DNA of 64,000 nucleotides, from assembly GCA_963819905.1 (NCBI GenBank), contig CAWFXP010000010.1, positions 310,001 through 374,000 of the forward strand. The letters are read 5' to 3'. The notes under the pieces are model-generated. The model searched no databases. It was given only the letters and a program-made list of their open reading frames with translations, and had not been told where the DNA came from. The position numbers were made by a program, and so were the translations under genes. Of this stretch, positions 7,759-16,113 are shown in pieces. Positions within the stretch are counted from its first letter, which is position 1. Each line of letters starts with the position of its first letter. This DNA comes from CAWCQC01 sp963819905 (GTDB taxonomy: Bacteria; Actinomycetota; Thermoleophilia; Gaiellales; Gaiellaceae).

Positions 7759-8679
7759 GTGCAGAGCTCCGTCACCGTCGCCTGCGTCCAGGCCGAGCCG
7801 GTCATTCTCGATCGCGAGCGGACGATCGACCGGCTCGCCGCGCTGACCGCCGAGGCCACCGGTGAAGGAGCCAAGCTCGTCGTCTTTCCGGAAGCCTTCG
7901 TCCCCGCGTACCCGTCCTCCGCCTGGGCGAAGCACCTGGCCGGCTGGACCGACCCGCGCGCCAAGTCGGCGTTCGCGATGCTCGCCCGCGAGAGCGTCGA
8001 GGTTCCGGGCGAGGCGACCGCCAGGCTCGGCGAGGTCGCTCGCACCCACGGCGTCTGGCTCGTCACCGGCGTCACGGAGATCGAGCGGGAGCGGCCGGGA
8101 ACCCTCTACAACACCCTCCTCTACTTCGACCCGGAGGGATCCCTGGCCCTCACGCACCGCAAGCTGATGCCGACGAACCACGAGCGGCTCGTCTGGGGAC
8201 AGGGCGACGGCGGCGGGCTGCGGGCGATCGCGACACCGATCGGTCGGCTCGGCGGGCTCATCTGCTGGGAGAACTACATGCCGCTCGCCCGCTTCGCGCT
8301 CTACGAGTCGGGTGTCGAGATCTACGTGGCCTCGACCGCCGACGACGGCGAGCGCTGGCAGTCGACCCTCGTCCACATCGCACTCGAATCGCGCTCGTTC
8401 GTGATCAGCGCCTGCCACTTCCAGCGTGCGGGCAGCTATCCCGAGGACTTCCCGCTGCGCGAGGCGCTCGAGGGGCACGACCTGATCGGGCGCGGCGGGA
8501 GCGCCATCCTGGGGCCCGACGGCGCCTATCTCGCAGGACCGCTCTTCGACGAGGAGGGCATCCTCTATGCGGAGCTCGACCCGGCGAAGCTTCTCGAGGA
8601 ACGCCAGCGCTTCGATCCGGTCGGCCACTACCACCGTCCGGACGTCCTCCGCCTCTCGGTCACCGAGCAGCCGCGCTAG
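7759..8679 (+). CDS. Nitrilase-family carbon-nitrogen hydrolase
   Basis: 306 residues with the Glu-Lys-Cys triad of nitrilases: FPEAFVPAYP (Glu), LTHRKLMPTNHERLVWG (Lys) and GGLICWENYMPLARFALY (Cys). The long GRLGGLICWENYMPL block and family length fit true nitrilases (nitrile to carboxylate) better than amidases or beta-ureidopropionases. GTG 7759 is six bases after TACCCT (7747-7752), and the start is divergent from the HAD gene across 39 bp. The substrate is unknown. Confidence 0.9.
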   Translation: MQSSVTVACVQAEPVILDRERTIDRLAALTAEATGEGAKLVVFPEAFVPAYPSSAWAKHLAGWTDPRAKSAFAMLARESVEVPGEATARLGEVARTHGVWLVTGVTEIERERPGTLYNTLLYFDPEGSLALTHRKLMPTNHERLVWGQGDGGGLRAIATPIGRLGGLICWENYMPLARFALYESGVEIYVASTADDGERWQSTLVHIALESRSFVISACHFQRAGSYPEDFPLREALEGHDLIGRGGSAILGPDGAYLAGPLFDEEGILYAELDPAKLLEERQRFDPVGHYHRPDVLRLSVTEQPR

Positions 8680-8692
8680 CGGCTTGCGCAGC

Positions 8693-9589
8693 TCAGTCGA
8701 TCTGGGCGGTCGGCGGCCGTGCCTGCCGGGCGATGACGATGCCGGCGGCGATGACCGCGCCGCCGAGCGCCTGGAGCCAGCCCATCGTCTCGCCGAGCGC
8801 GATCACGGCGATCACCGCGCCGAGGAACGGTTGCAGGTTCGCGTAGAGCGAGGAGCGAGCGGCCCCGACCCGTTCGACCGCCGTGAACCAGAGAACGTTG
8901 GTGAGAACGAACGACAGGAGCATGCTGTAGAGGAGCGCCAGCCAGGCGCCGGGCGTTATCTCCGACCAGTCCTGCCGGGCAAGCTGGCCGGCGGCCGTGA
9001 CGACGAGCGGGAGCATCGCAGCCAGGCCGACGATCGCGCTCAAGCGGTACGGGGAGTAGTGCCTCATGAGCGGCCCGATCGCAACCGAGTACGCGGCCCA
9101 GGTGGCCGCCGCCCCGAGGCCGAGCAGGATCCCGCCGACGCTCCCCGACAGCCCGCCTCCGGCTCCGCCGGCCACGAGGGCGACGCCTGCGAACGAGACG
9201 CACACCGCGACCCAGTGCCGTAGGTGCAGCCGCTCCGTCCGGGCAAGCCACGCGATCAAGGCCACGAAGATCGGGAGCGTGCCGAAGACGAGCGCGGTCG
9301 TCGAGGCGTTCGCGAGGTCGACCGAGTAGACGAAGCACATCTGGTTCAGGTAGATCCCGACTCCGGCGATGCCGATGAGGAGCGCGATGTCACGCCTGCG
9401 GATGCGCAGGCTCCCTTCCCGGGCGTACGTGTAGCCGGCGAAGACGGCCGACCCGCCGCCGAAGCGGATGGTCGCGTAGACGAGCGGCAGGAGGCCGTGC
9501 AGGAGCCCGTACTTGACCGCGGTGAAGTTGAAGCTCCACAGCACGATCGTCACGAGCAAGAGGACGTCCGCGGGAAGGCGGTGGCGCAC
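8693..9589 (-). CDS. EamA/DMT-family transporter
   Basis: 298-residue membrane protein with about ten hydrophobic segments arranged as two EamA repeats. The first has LWSFNFTAVKYGLLHG; the second has ATWAAYSVAIGPLM, then SLYANLQPFLGAVIAVIALGE, a signature seen in RhaT/YdcZ-like metabolite exporters. The substrate cannot be predicted. GTG 9589 gives a conserved start and is preceded by TAGCAT eight bases upstream. It converges with the nitrilase gene with only 13 bp between stops, and is divergent from a small hypothetical gene. Confidence 0.88.
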   Translation of the reverse strand: MRHRLPADVLLLVTIVLWSFNFTAVKYGLLHGLLPLVYATIRFGGGSAVFAGYTYAREGSLRIRRRDIALLIGIAGVGIYLNQMCFVYSVDLANASTTALVFGTLPIFVALIAWLARTERLHLRHWVAVCVSFAGVALVAGGAGGGLSGSVGGILLGLGAAATWAAYSVAIGPLMRHYSPYRLSAIVGLAAMLPLVVTAAGQLARQDWSEITPGAWLALLYSMLLSFVLTNVLWFTAVERVGAARSSLYANLQPFLGAVIAVIALGETMGWLQALGGAVIAAGIVIARQARPPTAQID

Positions 9590-9614
9590 GGAGTCCGATG
9601 CTAAGGTCTGCCGC

Positions 9615-9899
9615 GTGGCGGACGAGCGGGAGCCGACGGTCGAGGACGTCGAGGCGCTGGTGTGCGCGGCCACGCCGCACTTCGCCTTCCAGATCCGCGC
9701 ACGCGTTCGCGCGCTGATCGCCGATCTCCCCGACGACCACCCCACCCGGCGCTTCGGCGAGGAGAAGATCGAGATGCTCGAGCGGCTCGGCTACTCGACG
9801 ACCAAGGCCCTCGAGGGACCGCTCGAGCCGGCGACTCGAATCGGCTGGGAGACGCTCCCGAGCCACCGCGCGGTTCGCGCGGCCGGCGAGCCGCGCTGA
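9615..9899 (+). CDS. Hypothetical protein, 94 residues
   Basis: Not recognised. The predicted protein is soluble, with an acidic helical N-terminus (VEDVEALVCAATPHFAFQIRAR) and a middle segment with DDHPTRRFGEEKIEMLERLGY. There is no signal peptide, transmembrane segment or metal motif. GTG 9615 follows TAAGGT by seven bases, the local leaderless pattern. The FabL-like gene begins two bases after its stop, so the two probably share a transcript. Confidence 0.65.
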   Translation: MADEREPTVEDVEALVCAATPHFAFQIRARVRALIADLPDDHPTRRFGEEKIEMLERLGYSTTKALEGPLEPATRIGWETLPSHRAVRAAGEPR

Positions 9900-9901
9900 G
9901 C

Positions 9902-10654
9902 TTGTCGTCGCCCGTGCCGTTCGAGGGCAAGTCCGTCCTCGTCACGGGCGGCTCGCGGGGCATCGGCAAGGAGATCGCATTGCGCTTCGCGCAGCTCGGC
10001 GCGACCCGCGTCGCGATCGGCTACCTGCGCAGCGACCGGGCGGCGAGCGAGACCGCCGCAGAGCTCGAGGCGCTCGGCGCCGAGCCGCTGCTGCTTCGCG
10101 GAAATGTGGGGGACCCGAAGCGGGTGCGGGCTCTGCTCGAGGAGGCCGGGGCGCTCGACGTGCTGGTCGCGAACGCCGCGACGGGCGTAATCCGTCCAGC
10201 GCTCGAGCTTGAGGAGAAGCACTGGGACTGGACGCTGAACGCGAACGCACGCTCGCTGTTCACGCTGTCCCGTCTCGCCGCGCCGACGATGCCGCGGGGC
10301 AGCTCGATCGTCGCCATCTCGAGCCTCGGCTCGGAGCGCGTGCTCGACGACTACGTCGTGGTCGGCGTCTCGAAGGCCGCGATCGAAGCGCTCGTCCGCT
10401 ACCTCGCCGTCGAGCTTGCGCCGCTCGAGATCCGGGTCAACGCCGTATCCGCCGGTCTGATCGAGACCGGCGCGCTCGCCTACTTCGCGAAGCGCGAAGA
10501 GATGCTCGCGTACTTCCGCAGCCGTACCCCGGCCGGAGCGCTGGTCGAGCCTCGCCACATCGCCGATGCCGTCTGCTTCCTCGCCTCGCCCCAGGCCGAG
10601 ATGATCCGCGGCCAGACGCTCGTCGTCGACGGCGGCTACGCGGTCGTTGCCTGA
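9902..10654 (+). CDS. fabL: SDR oxidoreductase, FabL-type enoyl-ACP reductase
   Basis: 250-residue Rossmann SDR. VLVTGGSRGIGKEIALRF binds the nucleotide. The catalytic pair is in DDYVVVGVSKAAIEALVRYL, where Tyr and Lys are seven residues apart (Y-x6-K), as in enoyl-ACP reductases rather than Y-x3-K as in ordinary SDRs. HWDWTLNANARSLF, IRVNAVSAGLIETGAL and EMIRGQTLVVDGGY closely follow Bacillus FabL. The expected role is the last step of fatty-acid elongation. The start is uncertain: TTG 9902 (chosen for coupling to the upstream stop) or GTG 9914. Confidence 0.82.
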   Translation: MSSPVPFEGKSVLVTGGSRGIGKEIALRFAQLGATRVAIGYLRSDRAASETAAELEALGAEPLLLRGNVGDPKRVRALLEEAGALDVLVANAATGVIRPALELEEKHWDWTLNANARSLFTLSRLAAPTMPRGSSIVAISSLGSERVLDDYVVVGVSKAAIEALVRYLAVELAPLEIRVNAVSAGLIETGALAYFAKREEMLAYFRSRTPAGALVEPRHIADAVCFLASPQAEMIRGQTLVVDGGYAVVA

Positions 10655-10699
10655 CCACCTCACGAGGGCGTGTAGCCGATGCCGGTCGACGAGCCTTGC

Positions 10700-10722
10700 T
10701 ATGTTTTCGTTACGTAATGAAA
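10700..10722 (+). promoter_or_regulatory. -10 element and palindromic operator at the MFS exporter start
   Basis: TATGTT (10700-10705) resembles a -10. It runs into TTTCGTTACGTAATGAAA (10705-10722), an 18-bp near-palindrome in which 16 positions are symmetric around TTACGTAA. The exporter ATG (10717) lies inside it. The second gene of the operon encodes a MarR repressor, so this is the obvious candidate for its autoregulatory binding site. Confidence 0.75.
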
Positions 10723-12168
10723 CTGAATGATCGTAGCGTCTACCCTCTCGGCCGGCGGCGAACGCTCGTCGTCCTCTCCGGAACGCTGCTCGGGATGCTC
10801 CTCGCGTCGGTCAACCAGACGCTCGCCGCAACGGCGCTTCCCTCGATCGTGGGCGAGCTGGGCGGCATCGAGCACTACTCCTGGGTGTTCTCGGCATACG
10901 TCCTGGCCGCAACCATCTCGATTCCGCTCTACGGAAAGCTGTCGGACCTCTATGGACGTCGGCCGCTCTTCCTCGCCGCCATCCTCCTCTTCTCGACAGG
11001 CTCGGTGCTCGCCGGTCTCGCACCAACCCTCGAGATGCTCGTGGCAGGCCGTGCGGTGCAGGGCCTCGGCGCCGGCGGCCTGATCCCGCTCGGGATCGCC
11101 GTCATCGGCGACATCATCGCTCCGCGCGAGCGAGGAAAGTGGCAGGCGATCAACGGTACGGTGTTCGCCCTCGCCGCCGTGGGCGGCCCGATGATGGGCG
11201 GGTGGATCGCGGACAACGCGTCATGGCGTCTCGCCTTCTTCGTGAGCCTCCCGCTCGCCGCCCTGGCGCTCGTGGTCGTCTGGTTCGGCTTCGGGACCTG
11301 GGGTCGTCGTGAAAACCGGAAGATCGACTACGTCGGGGCGGTGCTCCTGACGCTCGGCGCCGGAACAGGCCTCGTCGCCGCGGCCTCGGGCGGCGTCGAC
11401 TACGCCTGGAGCTCACCCGTGATCGTCTCGCTGCTGGCCGTCTCGGCGCTCCTCCTGGCCGCGTTCCTGTCGTGGGAGCGCTACGCCGAGGAGCCGCTCG
11501 TGCCGCTCGACCTGCTCCGGCGCCGGGCGATCGCAAGCGCCGAGCTGGCGTTGTTCGCGATCGGCGCGGCCGCCTTCGGAACGATCTCCTTCGTCCCGCT
11601 GTACATGCAGACCGTGCTCGGCGAGAGCGCCACGAGCGCCGGGGCAGTGCTTACCCCGCTGATGCTCGCCTGGATCGGGGCCAGCATGATCGCCGGTCAG
11701 ATCGTGTCGCGCACAGGCCGCTCCAGGCCGATCCTCCTCGTCGGCCCGCCGTTCATCGCGGTCGGGTTCGCCCTGCTCGCGACCATGGGGACCGACGTCT
11801 CGACGGCCGACGTGGTGCGCAACGTCGCGATCCTCGGCGTCGGCATCGGCCTCATGATGCAGACGCTCGTCGTCGTCGTGCAGAACGCCGCACCCCGGGA
11901 GATGATGGGCGCCGCGACCGCGTCCGCGCAGTTCTCGCGCTGGATCGGCTCGGCGATCGGCGTCACCCTGATGGGCGCTGTCGTCGCGTCGCGGCTCGGC
12001 TCGACGTCGAGCGGTGCCGCCACTCCGAGCGAGCTCGCGTCGGCGCTCCATCCGGCGTTCTGGTGCGGCCTCGCGATCGTCGGGATCGCCTTCAGCGCGG
12101 TGCTCGCCCTGCCCGACACGAAGCTCCGCAAGACGTTCGAGGTACCGCTCCCGGCGAGGGCCCGGTGA
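10717..12168 (+). CDS. MFS drug exporter, DHA2 (EmrB/QacA) type
   Basis: 483 residues, about 14 transmembrane helices. Motif A YGKLSDLYGRRPLFL follows helix 2; RAVQGLGAGGLIPLG and the antiporter motif C region GGPMMGGWIADNASWRLAFFV are clear. These are proton-driven exporters of amphipathic drugs. ATG 10717 is favoured over TTG 10696 because the earlier codons fall within the -10/operator region. It is followed with a four-base overlap by a MarR-family gene, giving a self-contained inducible efflux module. Confidence 0.9.
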   Translation: MKLNDRSVYPLGRRRTLVVLSGTLLGMLLASVNQTLAATALPSIVGELGGIEHYSWVFSAYVLAATISIPLYGKLSDLYGRRPLFLAAILLFSTGSVLAGLAPTLEMLVAGRAVQGLGAGGLIPLGIAVIGDIIAPRERGKWQAINGTVFALAAVGGPMMGGWIADNASWRLAFFVSLPLAALALVVVWFGFGTWGRRENRKIDYVGAVLLTLGAGTGLVAAASGGVDYAWSSPVIVSLLAVSALLLAAFLSWERYAEEPLVPLDLLRRRAIASAELALFAIGAAAFGTISFVPLYMQTVLGESATSAGAVLTPLMLAWIGASMIAGQIVSRTGRSRPILLVGPPFIAVGFALLATMGTDVSTADVVRNVAILGVGIGLMMQTLVVVVQNAAPREMMGAATASAQFSRWIGSAIGVTLMGAVVASRLGSTSSGAATPSELASALHPAFWCGLAIVGIAFSAVLALPDTKLRKTFEVPLPARAR

Positions 12169-12632
12169 CCTTCGACGACGTCGATCGCCTGGCCGAGGGG
12201 ATCATCGGCCTGCGTGCCGAGATCATGCGGCGTCGCTCCTCGGCGGGCGAGCTCCCCGGGGCTGAGCTGACGTCACCTCAGGCGCTCGCGCTCCGGATCA
12301 TCGTGCGCGAGGGGCCCCTTCGCATGGGCATGCTCGCCGACCGTCTCGGTGTCTCGGTCGCGACCGCGAGCCGCACGGTCGACGGTCTGGCCGGCCGCGA
12401 GCTCGTCCGCCGCGAGAGCGACCCCGATGACGCGCGCGCCGTGCGCGTGGCGGCAACCGCCCGCGGGCGCCGCGAGCTCCGCGTGCGCCGCGAGCGCTTC
12501 GTCGCCGCGCTCGAGAGCTTCATGGACGAGCTGTCGGAGCACGAACGGCGCCAGCTCGCGGAGTCGCTCGAGACCCTGAATCGCCTGCTCGCGCCGCGGA
12601 CCGAGGAGACCCGCCGCGCGAAGGCGGGCTGA
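12165..12632 (+). CDS. MarR-family transcriptional regulator
   Basis: 155 residues. The winged HTH core is LRMGMLADRLGVSVATASRTVDGL (about residues 47-70), followed by a wing with RRESDPDDARAVRVAAT, the usual DxRxxRV-like signature. The C-terminal helices (LSEHERRQLAESLETLNRLL) form the dimerisation region. GTG 12165 overlaps the exporter stop by four bases. By analogy with MarR-exporter pairs, it should repress the operon from the palindrome at 10705-10722 until a ligand binds. Confidence 0.88.
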   Translation: MTFDDVDRLAEGIIGLRAEIMRRRSSAGELPGAELTSPQALALRIIVREGPLRMGMLADRLGVSVATASRTVDGLAGRELVRRESDPDDARAVRVAATARGRRELRVRRERFVAALESFMDELSEHERRQLAESLETLNRLLAPRTEETRRAKAG

Positions 12633-12694
12633 CGCCTTCCTCGACACGATCGCCGCGATCTCGACACCTCTCGCGCGCCACGTGCGCGGATCTT

Positions 12695-12746
12695 CCCGAT
12701 ACGCTGGATAGCGGAGGGAGGCCCGCGGTGGCCCCGGCTCAAACCC
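12695..12746. repeat. Intergenic repeat element, copy 2 (at the 3' end of the YhhQ-type gene)
   Basis: Matches 271-321 in order and spacing: CCCGATACGCT, TAGCGG, GGAGGC, GGTGGCCCC, AAACCC, with about 10 of 50 positions different. It lies in the convergent gap after the MarR gene and reaches into the stop codon of the YhhQ-type gene. Confidence 0.5.
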
Positions 12747-13440
12747 TCAACTTCAGCGGGTTGAAGTCGGTGTCAACGTCGTAGGCGTCGAGGTGCTCCT
12801 TGCGCTTCAGGAAGCCGACGACCGCGTACGTCAGCGGCGTGGCGAGGATCTCCCAGACGACCTTGATCACCCAGATCGTGACGATCTGGTTCGCGAGCGG
12901 GACGCCCGTGCCCCCGAACGCGATCGCCGAGAACACCACTGAGTCGAGCCCCTGCCCGACGATGGTCGACGAGATGGTGCGAAGCCAGAGCCAGCGGCCC
13001 TCGGTCAGAACCTTGAGCTTCGCGAGGATGATCGAGTTCGTGAACTCGCCGACGAGATAGGCGGCGAGCGAGCCGAGAAAGATGCGCCACGTGGTGTCGA
13101 GCACGGACTCGTAGGCGCCCTGGTTCTCCTCCCAGAAGCCGGCCGGCGGCAGGAGGATCGCGATCTGGATCGCGACGATCGCCACCAGGCTCGATGCGAA
13201 GCCGACCCAGATCACCAGCCGCGCCTGGCGATATCCGTAGACCTCCGTCAGGACGTCGCCGATCAGATACGTCAGGGGAAACAGGAGCGTGGCCGCGTCG
13301 AAGACCCGCCCGTTGATCTCGACGAGCTTCACGGCGAGAACGTTCGAGAGCACGAGCGCCATCACGAACAGGCCCGTGATCAGCAGGAGATAGGGCGAGC
13401 TGCCCCTGAGCGCCGCCGTTCGCTCGGTACCGGGCTGCAT
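12739..13440 (-). CDS. yhhQ: YhhQ/VUT-family queuosine precursor transporter
   Basis: 233-residue integral membrane protein with about six helices. Family features are LVLSNVLAVKLVEING, FPLTYLIGDVLTEVYGYRQARLVIW, AAYLVGEFTNSIILAKLK and LRTISSTIVGQGLDSVVF. YhhQ proteins import queuosine precursors such as preQ0/preQ1 for tRNA modification. No queuosine gene or preQ1 riboswitch is seen here, so the substrate is inferred from the family. ATG 13440 is divergent from a small membrane protein; their -10-like elements overlap at 13457-13462. Confidence 0.9.
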   Translation of the reverse strand: MQPGTERTAALRGSSPYLLLITGLFVMALVLSNVLAVKLVEINGRVFDAATLLFPLTYLIGDVLTEVYGYRQARLVIWVGFASSLVAIVAIQIAILLPPAGFWEENQGAYESVLDTTWRIFLGSLAAYLVGEFTNSIILAKLKVLTEGRWLWLRTISSTIVGQGLDSVVFSAIAFGGTGVPLANQIVTIWVIKVVWEILATPLTYAVVGFLKRKEHLDAYDVDTDFNPLKLRV

Positions 13441-13468
13441 TACCGGCGGCAGATTCTACGATTCACCC

Positions 13469-13750
13469 GTGAGCGGCGAGCGGGGAGAGACGCGTAACGA
13501 CGACTGGGGACGAGCCGCGCAGGTGGCGATGGCCGTCGGCGCCTTCGTCTCGGTGGTCTCGGTTTGTCTCTTCATCCACACGATCTCGCAGCTTGCGAGC
13601 CCGATTGTGAGCGCGGGCTTCATCGCCGCAGGCATCGTCGGTCGCCGGCGCGCGACGACGCCTCTCACCACCCTGCTCTCGCTTGCGACGCTGGCCGGGG
13701 GAATCGTCGGAGCGGTGGCGTCGCTCGCCCTCGCCGCCGCCGGGCGGTAA
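13469..13750 (+). CDS. Small membrane protein, 93 residues
   Basis: Not recognised. After a hydrophilic N-terminus (SGERGETRNDDWGR) there are two to three hydrophobic segments: VAMAVGAFVSVVSVCLFI, PIVSAGFIAAGIVG and LLSLATLAGGIVGAVASLAL. GTG 13469 lies exactly six bases after TACGAT (13457-13462), an ideal leaderless arrangement for this genome, which supports its being a real gene. No functional clue comes from the neighbours. Confidence 0.65.
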   Translation: MSGERGETRNDDWGRAAQVAMAVGAFVSVVSVCLFIHTISQLASPIVSAGFIAAGIVGRRRATTPLTTLLSLATLAGGIVGAVASLALAAAGR

Positions 13751-13772
13751 CGCGGCACCGGGGCGCCCCGGG

Positions 13773-14066
13773 CTACCCCTCGCGCATGAACCCCTGCCGG
13801 GCGGCCGAGACCAGGGCGACGGCCTCGGGAAAGAGAACGCGCATCGCGTCGCGCAGCGCCAGCGCCTGCTCGTCGACCGAGCCCGACACGTTGAGCCGCT
13901 TCATGGCGGCGCCCGTCAGCTCGACCGCGGTGTTCAAGGTCAGGGTCGCGAACTGCTCCCGCTGAGATTCCTGCATCGCCTCGGTCTGGCGCTCGGCGAA
14001 CTCGCGCAGCCCGCGCATGAGATCGTCGGGGTCGCCTCCGAACGGAAATCCGAAACCACCTTCCAT
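13773..14066 (-). CDS. Hypothetical protein, 97 residues
   Basis: Not recognised. A Gly/Phe-rich N-terminus (EGGFGFPFGGDPDD) precedes a helical domain with FAERQTEAMQESQREQF and TLTLNTAVELTGAAMKRL. There is no signal peptide or membrane segment. GAGGAG four bases before ATG 14066 is a good Shine-Dalgarno. It lies 27 bp downstream of another hypothetical gene and is probably co-transcribed with it. Confidence 0.6.
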   Translation of the reverse strand: MEGGFGFPFGGDPDDLMRGLREFAERQTEAMQESQREQFATLTLNTAVELTGAAMKRLNVSGSVDEQALALRDAMRVLFPEAVALVSAARQGFMREG

Positions 14067-14093
14067 GAAGCTCCTCGCTCCCTTCCGGCCGCG

Positions 14094-14645
14094 CTAGCCG
14101 AGCGGCCGCTTGTAGTTTTCCACGACGTCCCTCGCGAGGTCGTCGACGGCAGGGGTAGCCGAACGCATGGCCTCGGCGAAGGGTGATGCACCGAGCGTTC
14201 CGAGCGTTCGCTCGAGCCTCGTCGCTGCAGCGCCGACCGCGTCAAGGTACGAGGGACTTGCGACGCGCGGTCCTGCCGCGATCGCCTGCTCGAGCTCGGC
14301 GGCCGCGACCTCCGCCTCGCCGATGCCGGGCGGGTCCTCGGTGGAGCGAAGCTCGGCGAGCCTGAGCCTGAGCTCGGCGACGTCACCGCCACCCGCGCTC
14401 TCCTCCGCGACCTCGCAGAGACCGATGATGGAGACGGCCTCGCGCACGAGGGTGTGGTCGCCGAGTGCGCGCCCTTCGCCGTCGAGGGCCAGCCAGGACA
14501 CGCGATCGCCCGCCGCGTACGCGCACAGGTAGACGCGCCGGCCACCGCCCGGCTCGGCAGCCATGATGCCCGTGAGCTCCTCACCGTGCTCGACGAATGC
14601 TCCCGCGGCCTCGGCGACCGCCCTCAGATCGTCCTCGAGGGCCAA
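14094..14645 (-). CDS. Hypothetical protein, 183 residues
   Basis: Not recognised. The N-terminal half, with RRVYLCAYAAGDRVSWLALDGEG and a SIIGLCEVAEES segment, looks like a small alpha/beta domain. The C-terminal half is helical with many Ala/Glu residues. No ATG or GTG fits; TTG 14645 is chosen because TATTCT lies seven bases upstream (leaderless) and because the divergent methyltransferase starts 18 bp away. The similar arrangement of both hypothetical genes suggests a two-gene operon of unknown role. Confidence 0.6.
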   Translation of the reverse strand: MALEDDLRAVAEAAGAFVEHGEELTGIMAAEPGGGRRVYLCAYAAGDRVSWLALDGEGRALGDHTLVREAVSIIGLCEVAEESAGGGDVAELRLRLAELRSTEDPPGIGEAEVAAAELEQAIAAGPRVASPSYLDAVGAAATRLERTLGTLGASPFAEAMRSATPAVDDLARDVVENYKRPLG

Positions 14646-14663
14646 CGCCGCAAGAATACTGGC

Positions 14664-15389
14664 GTGGGCATTCCTGGGACCGCACGGAACCGCCGCGCCC
14701 GCGCGCTGTTCGCACCGCTCGGGCCGAGCTACGACCGCGTCGGACGCCTGCTCAGCTTCGGACAGGATCCTCGCTGGCGCCGCCTCCTCGTCGAGCGTGT
14801 CGGCGCGCGGCCCCAGGATCTCGTCATCGACGTCGCATGCGGAACGGGGGCGGTCGCGATCGAGCTCGTGCGACGGTACGGGTGCAACGTCGTCGGCGTC
14901 GACCAGAGCTCCGAGATGCTCGCCGCGGGACGGCAGCGCGTCGCTCGTGCCGGGCTCGGCACCAGAATCGACCTCGTCGAGGGTCGCGCGGAGGAACTGC
15001 CGTTCGAGGACGCCGGCTTCGACGCATTGACGGTCACATACCTGCTGCGCTATGTCGACGGTCCCGCCGCGACCCTGCGAGAGCTGGCCCGCGTCGTCCG
15101 GCCCGGAGGACGCATGGCCTCGCTCGAGTTCCACATCCCGTCGCGGCAGCCCGAGCGCGCTCTCTGGAGCGCCTACGTCGACATCGGCCTCCCGCTGCTC
15201 GGCCGAGCCGTCTCACCGGGGTGGGGCGACGTCGGACGGTTTCTCGGCCCGAGCATTCGCGACCACTACGCGCGCTACCCGCTCGCGCGCATTCTCGAGA
15301 TGTGGAGAGACGCTGGGGTCGAGGACGTGCGGGCGCGGACGCTCAGCCTCGGTGGCGGCGTCCTCGTCTGGGGCGCGCGTGGCCACTGA
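14664..15389 (+). CDS. UbiE/MenG-like SAM-dependent methyltransferase
   Basis: 241 residues. The N-terminal segment FAPLGPSYDRVGRLLSFGQDPRWRRLL is typical of UbiE/MenG, which methylates demethylmenaquinone. Motif I is VIDVACGTGAVAIELV, the acidic loop is VVGVDQSSEML, and RVVRPGGRMASLEF is motif III. The substrate is probably a quinone or another prenylated lipid, which fits the UbiA-like gene overlapping its end. GTG 14664 gives the family N-terminus; a -10-like AATACT is only three bases upstream, so the start could be slightly different. Confidence 0.8.
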   Translation: MGIPGTARNRRARALFAPLGPSYDRVGRLLSFGQDPRWRRLLVERVGARPQDLVIDVACGTGAVAIELVRRYGCNVVGVDQSSEMLAAGRQRVARAGLGTRIDLVEGRAEELPFEDAGFDALTVTYLLRYVDGPAATLRELARVVRPGGRMASLEFHIPSRQPERALWSAYVDIGLPLLGRAVSPGWGDVGRFLGPSIRDHYARYPLARILEMWRDAGVEDVRARTLSLGGGVLVWGARGH

Positions 15390-16113
15390 TCTGCCGCGGC
15401 CCGCCTTCTACGCGCTCGCGCCTGGGGGTTGGCGCGACTACCTGACGCTGCTGCACCCGCCCTACACGGCCTGGCATCTCAGCTACGTCGTCGTCGGAGC
15501 AGCGCTGGCGCCCGAGCTCTCGGTGTCGACGCTGATCGCCACACTGGCGGCGTTCTTCCTTGCGGTGGGCCTCGGAGCGCATGCGCTCGACGAGCTGAAC
15601 GGACGCCCTCTCAGAACACGCATTCCCTCCACGGTCCTCGTCGCCCTTGCCGTGATCGGCGTCGGCGGTGCCGCCGCGATCGGCATCCTGGGTGCCGTTT
15701 CGAGCGACCCGTGGCTCGGCGTGTTCATCGCGGCCGGGATCTTCCTCGTCTGCGCCTACAACCTCGAGCTGGCCGCCGGTCGCTTCCACTCGGATGCCTG
15801 GTTCGCGCTGGCCTGGGGCGCCTTTCCCGTGCTGACGGCGTACTTCGCCCAGTCCGGGCGGATCGACGCGGCCGCCGTGCTCGGAGCCGTGTTCGCGACG
15901 GCCATGAGCGCGGCCCAGCGCCACCTCTCGAGCCAGGTTCGCGACGTGCGGCGCCGGGTCACGTTCCTGGACGGGCGGATCGAGCGGCGGGGAGGAGACT
16001 CGGAGGCGCTGACGCGCGAAACGCTGATCGCGCCGGCCGAGCGCGCCCTGCGCTGGATGACGGTCGCCTGTCTCGCGGTCGCTGCCGCGCTCCTTATCAT
16101 GCGGGTCACGTGA
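15379..16113 (+). CDS. UbiA-like integral membrane protein
   Basis: 244 residues, about seven hydrophobic helices. LHPPYTAWHLSYVVVGAAL and GAHALDELNGRPLRTRI resemble the first loop of UbiA prenyltransferases, but the strict NDxxDxxxD motif is replaced by LDELNGRP. The second Asp-rich loop may be DVRRRVTFLDG. Prenyl transfer to a quinone precursor is plausible given the preceding UbiE-like gene, but divergent motifs keep this tentative. GTG 15379 overlaps the upstream gene by 11 bases; its own stop overlaps the next start by four. Confidence 0.6.
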   Translation: MATDLPRPAFYALAPGGWRDYLTLLHPPYTAWHLSYVVVGAALAPELSVSTLIATLAAFFLAVGLGAHALDELNGRPLRTRIPSTVLVALAVIGVGGAAAIGILGAVSSDPWLGVFIAAGIFLVCAYNLELAAGRFHSDAWFALAWGAFPVLTAYFAQSGRIDAAAVLGAVFATAMSAAQRHLSSQVRDVRRRVTFLDGRIERRGGDSEALTRETLIAPAERALRWMTVACLAVAAALLIMRVT

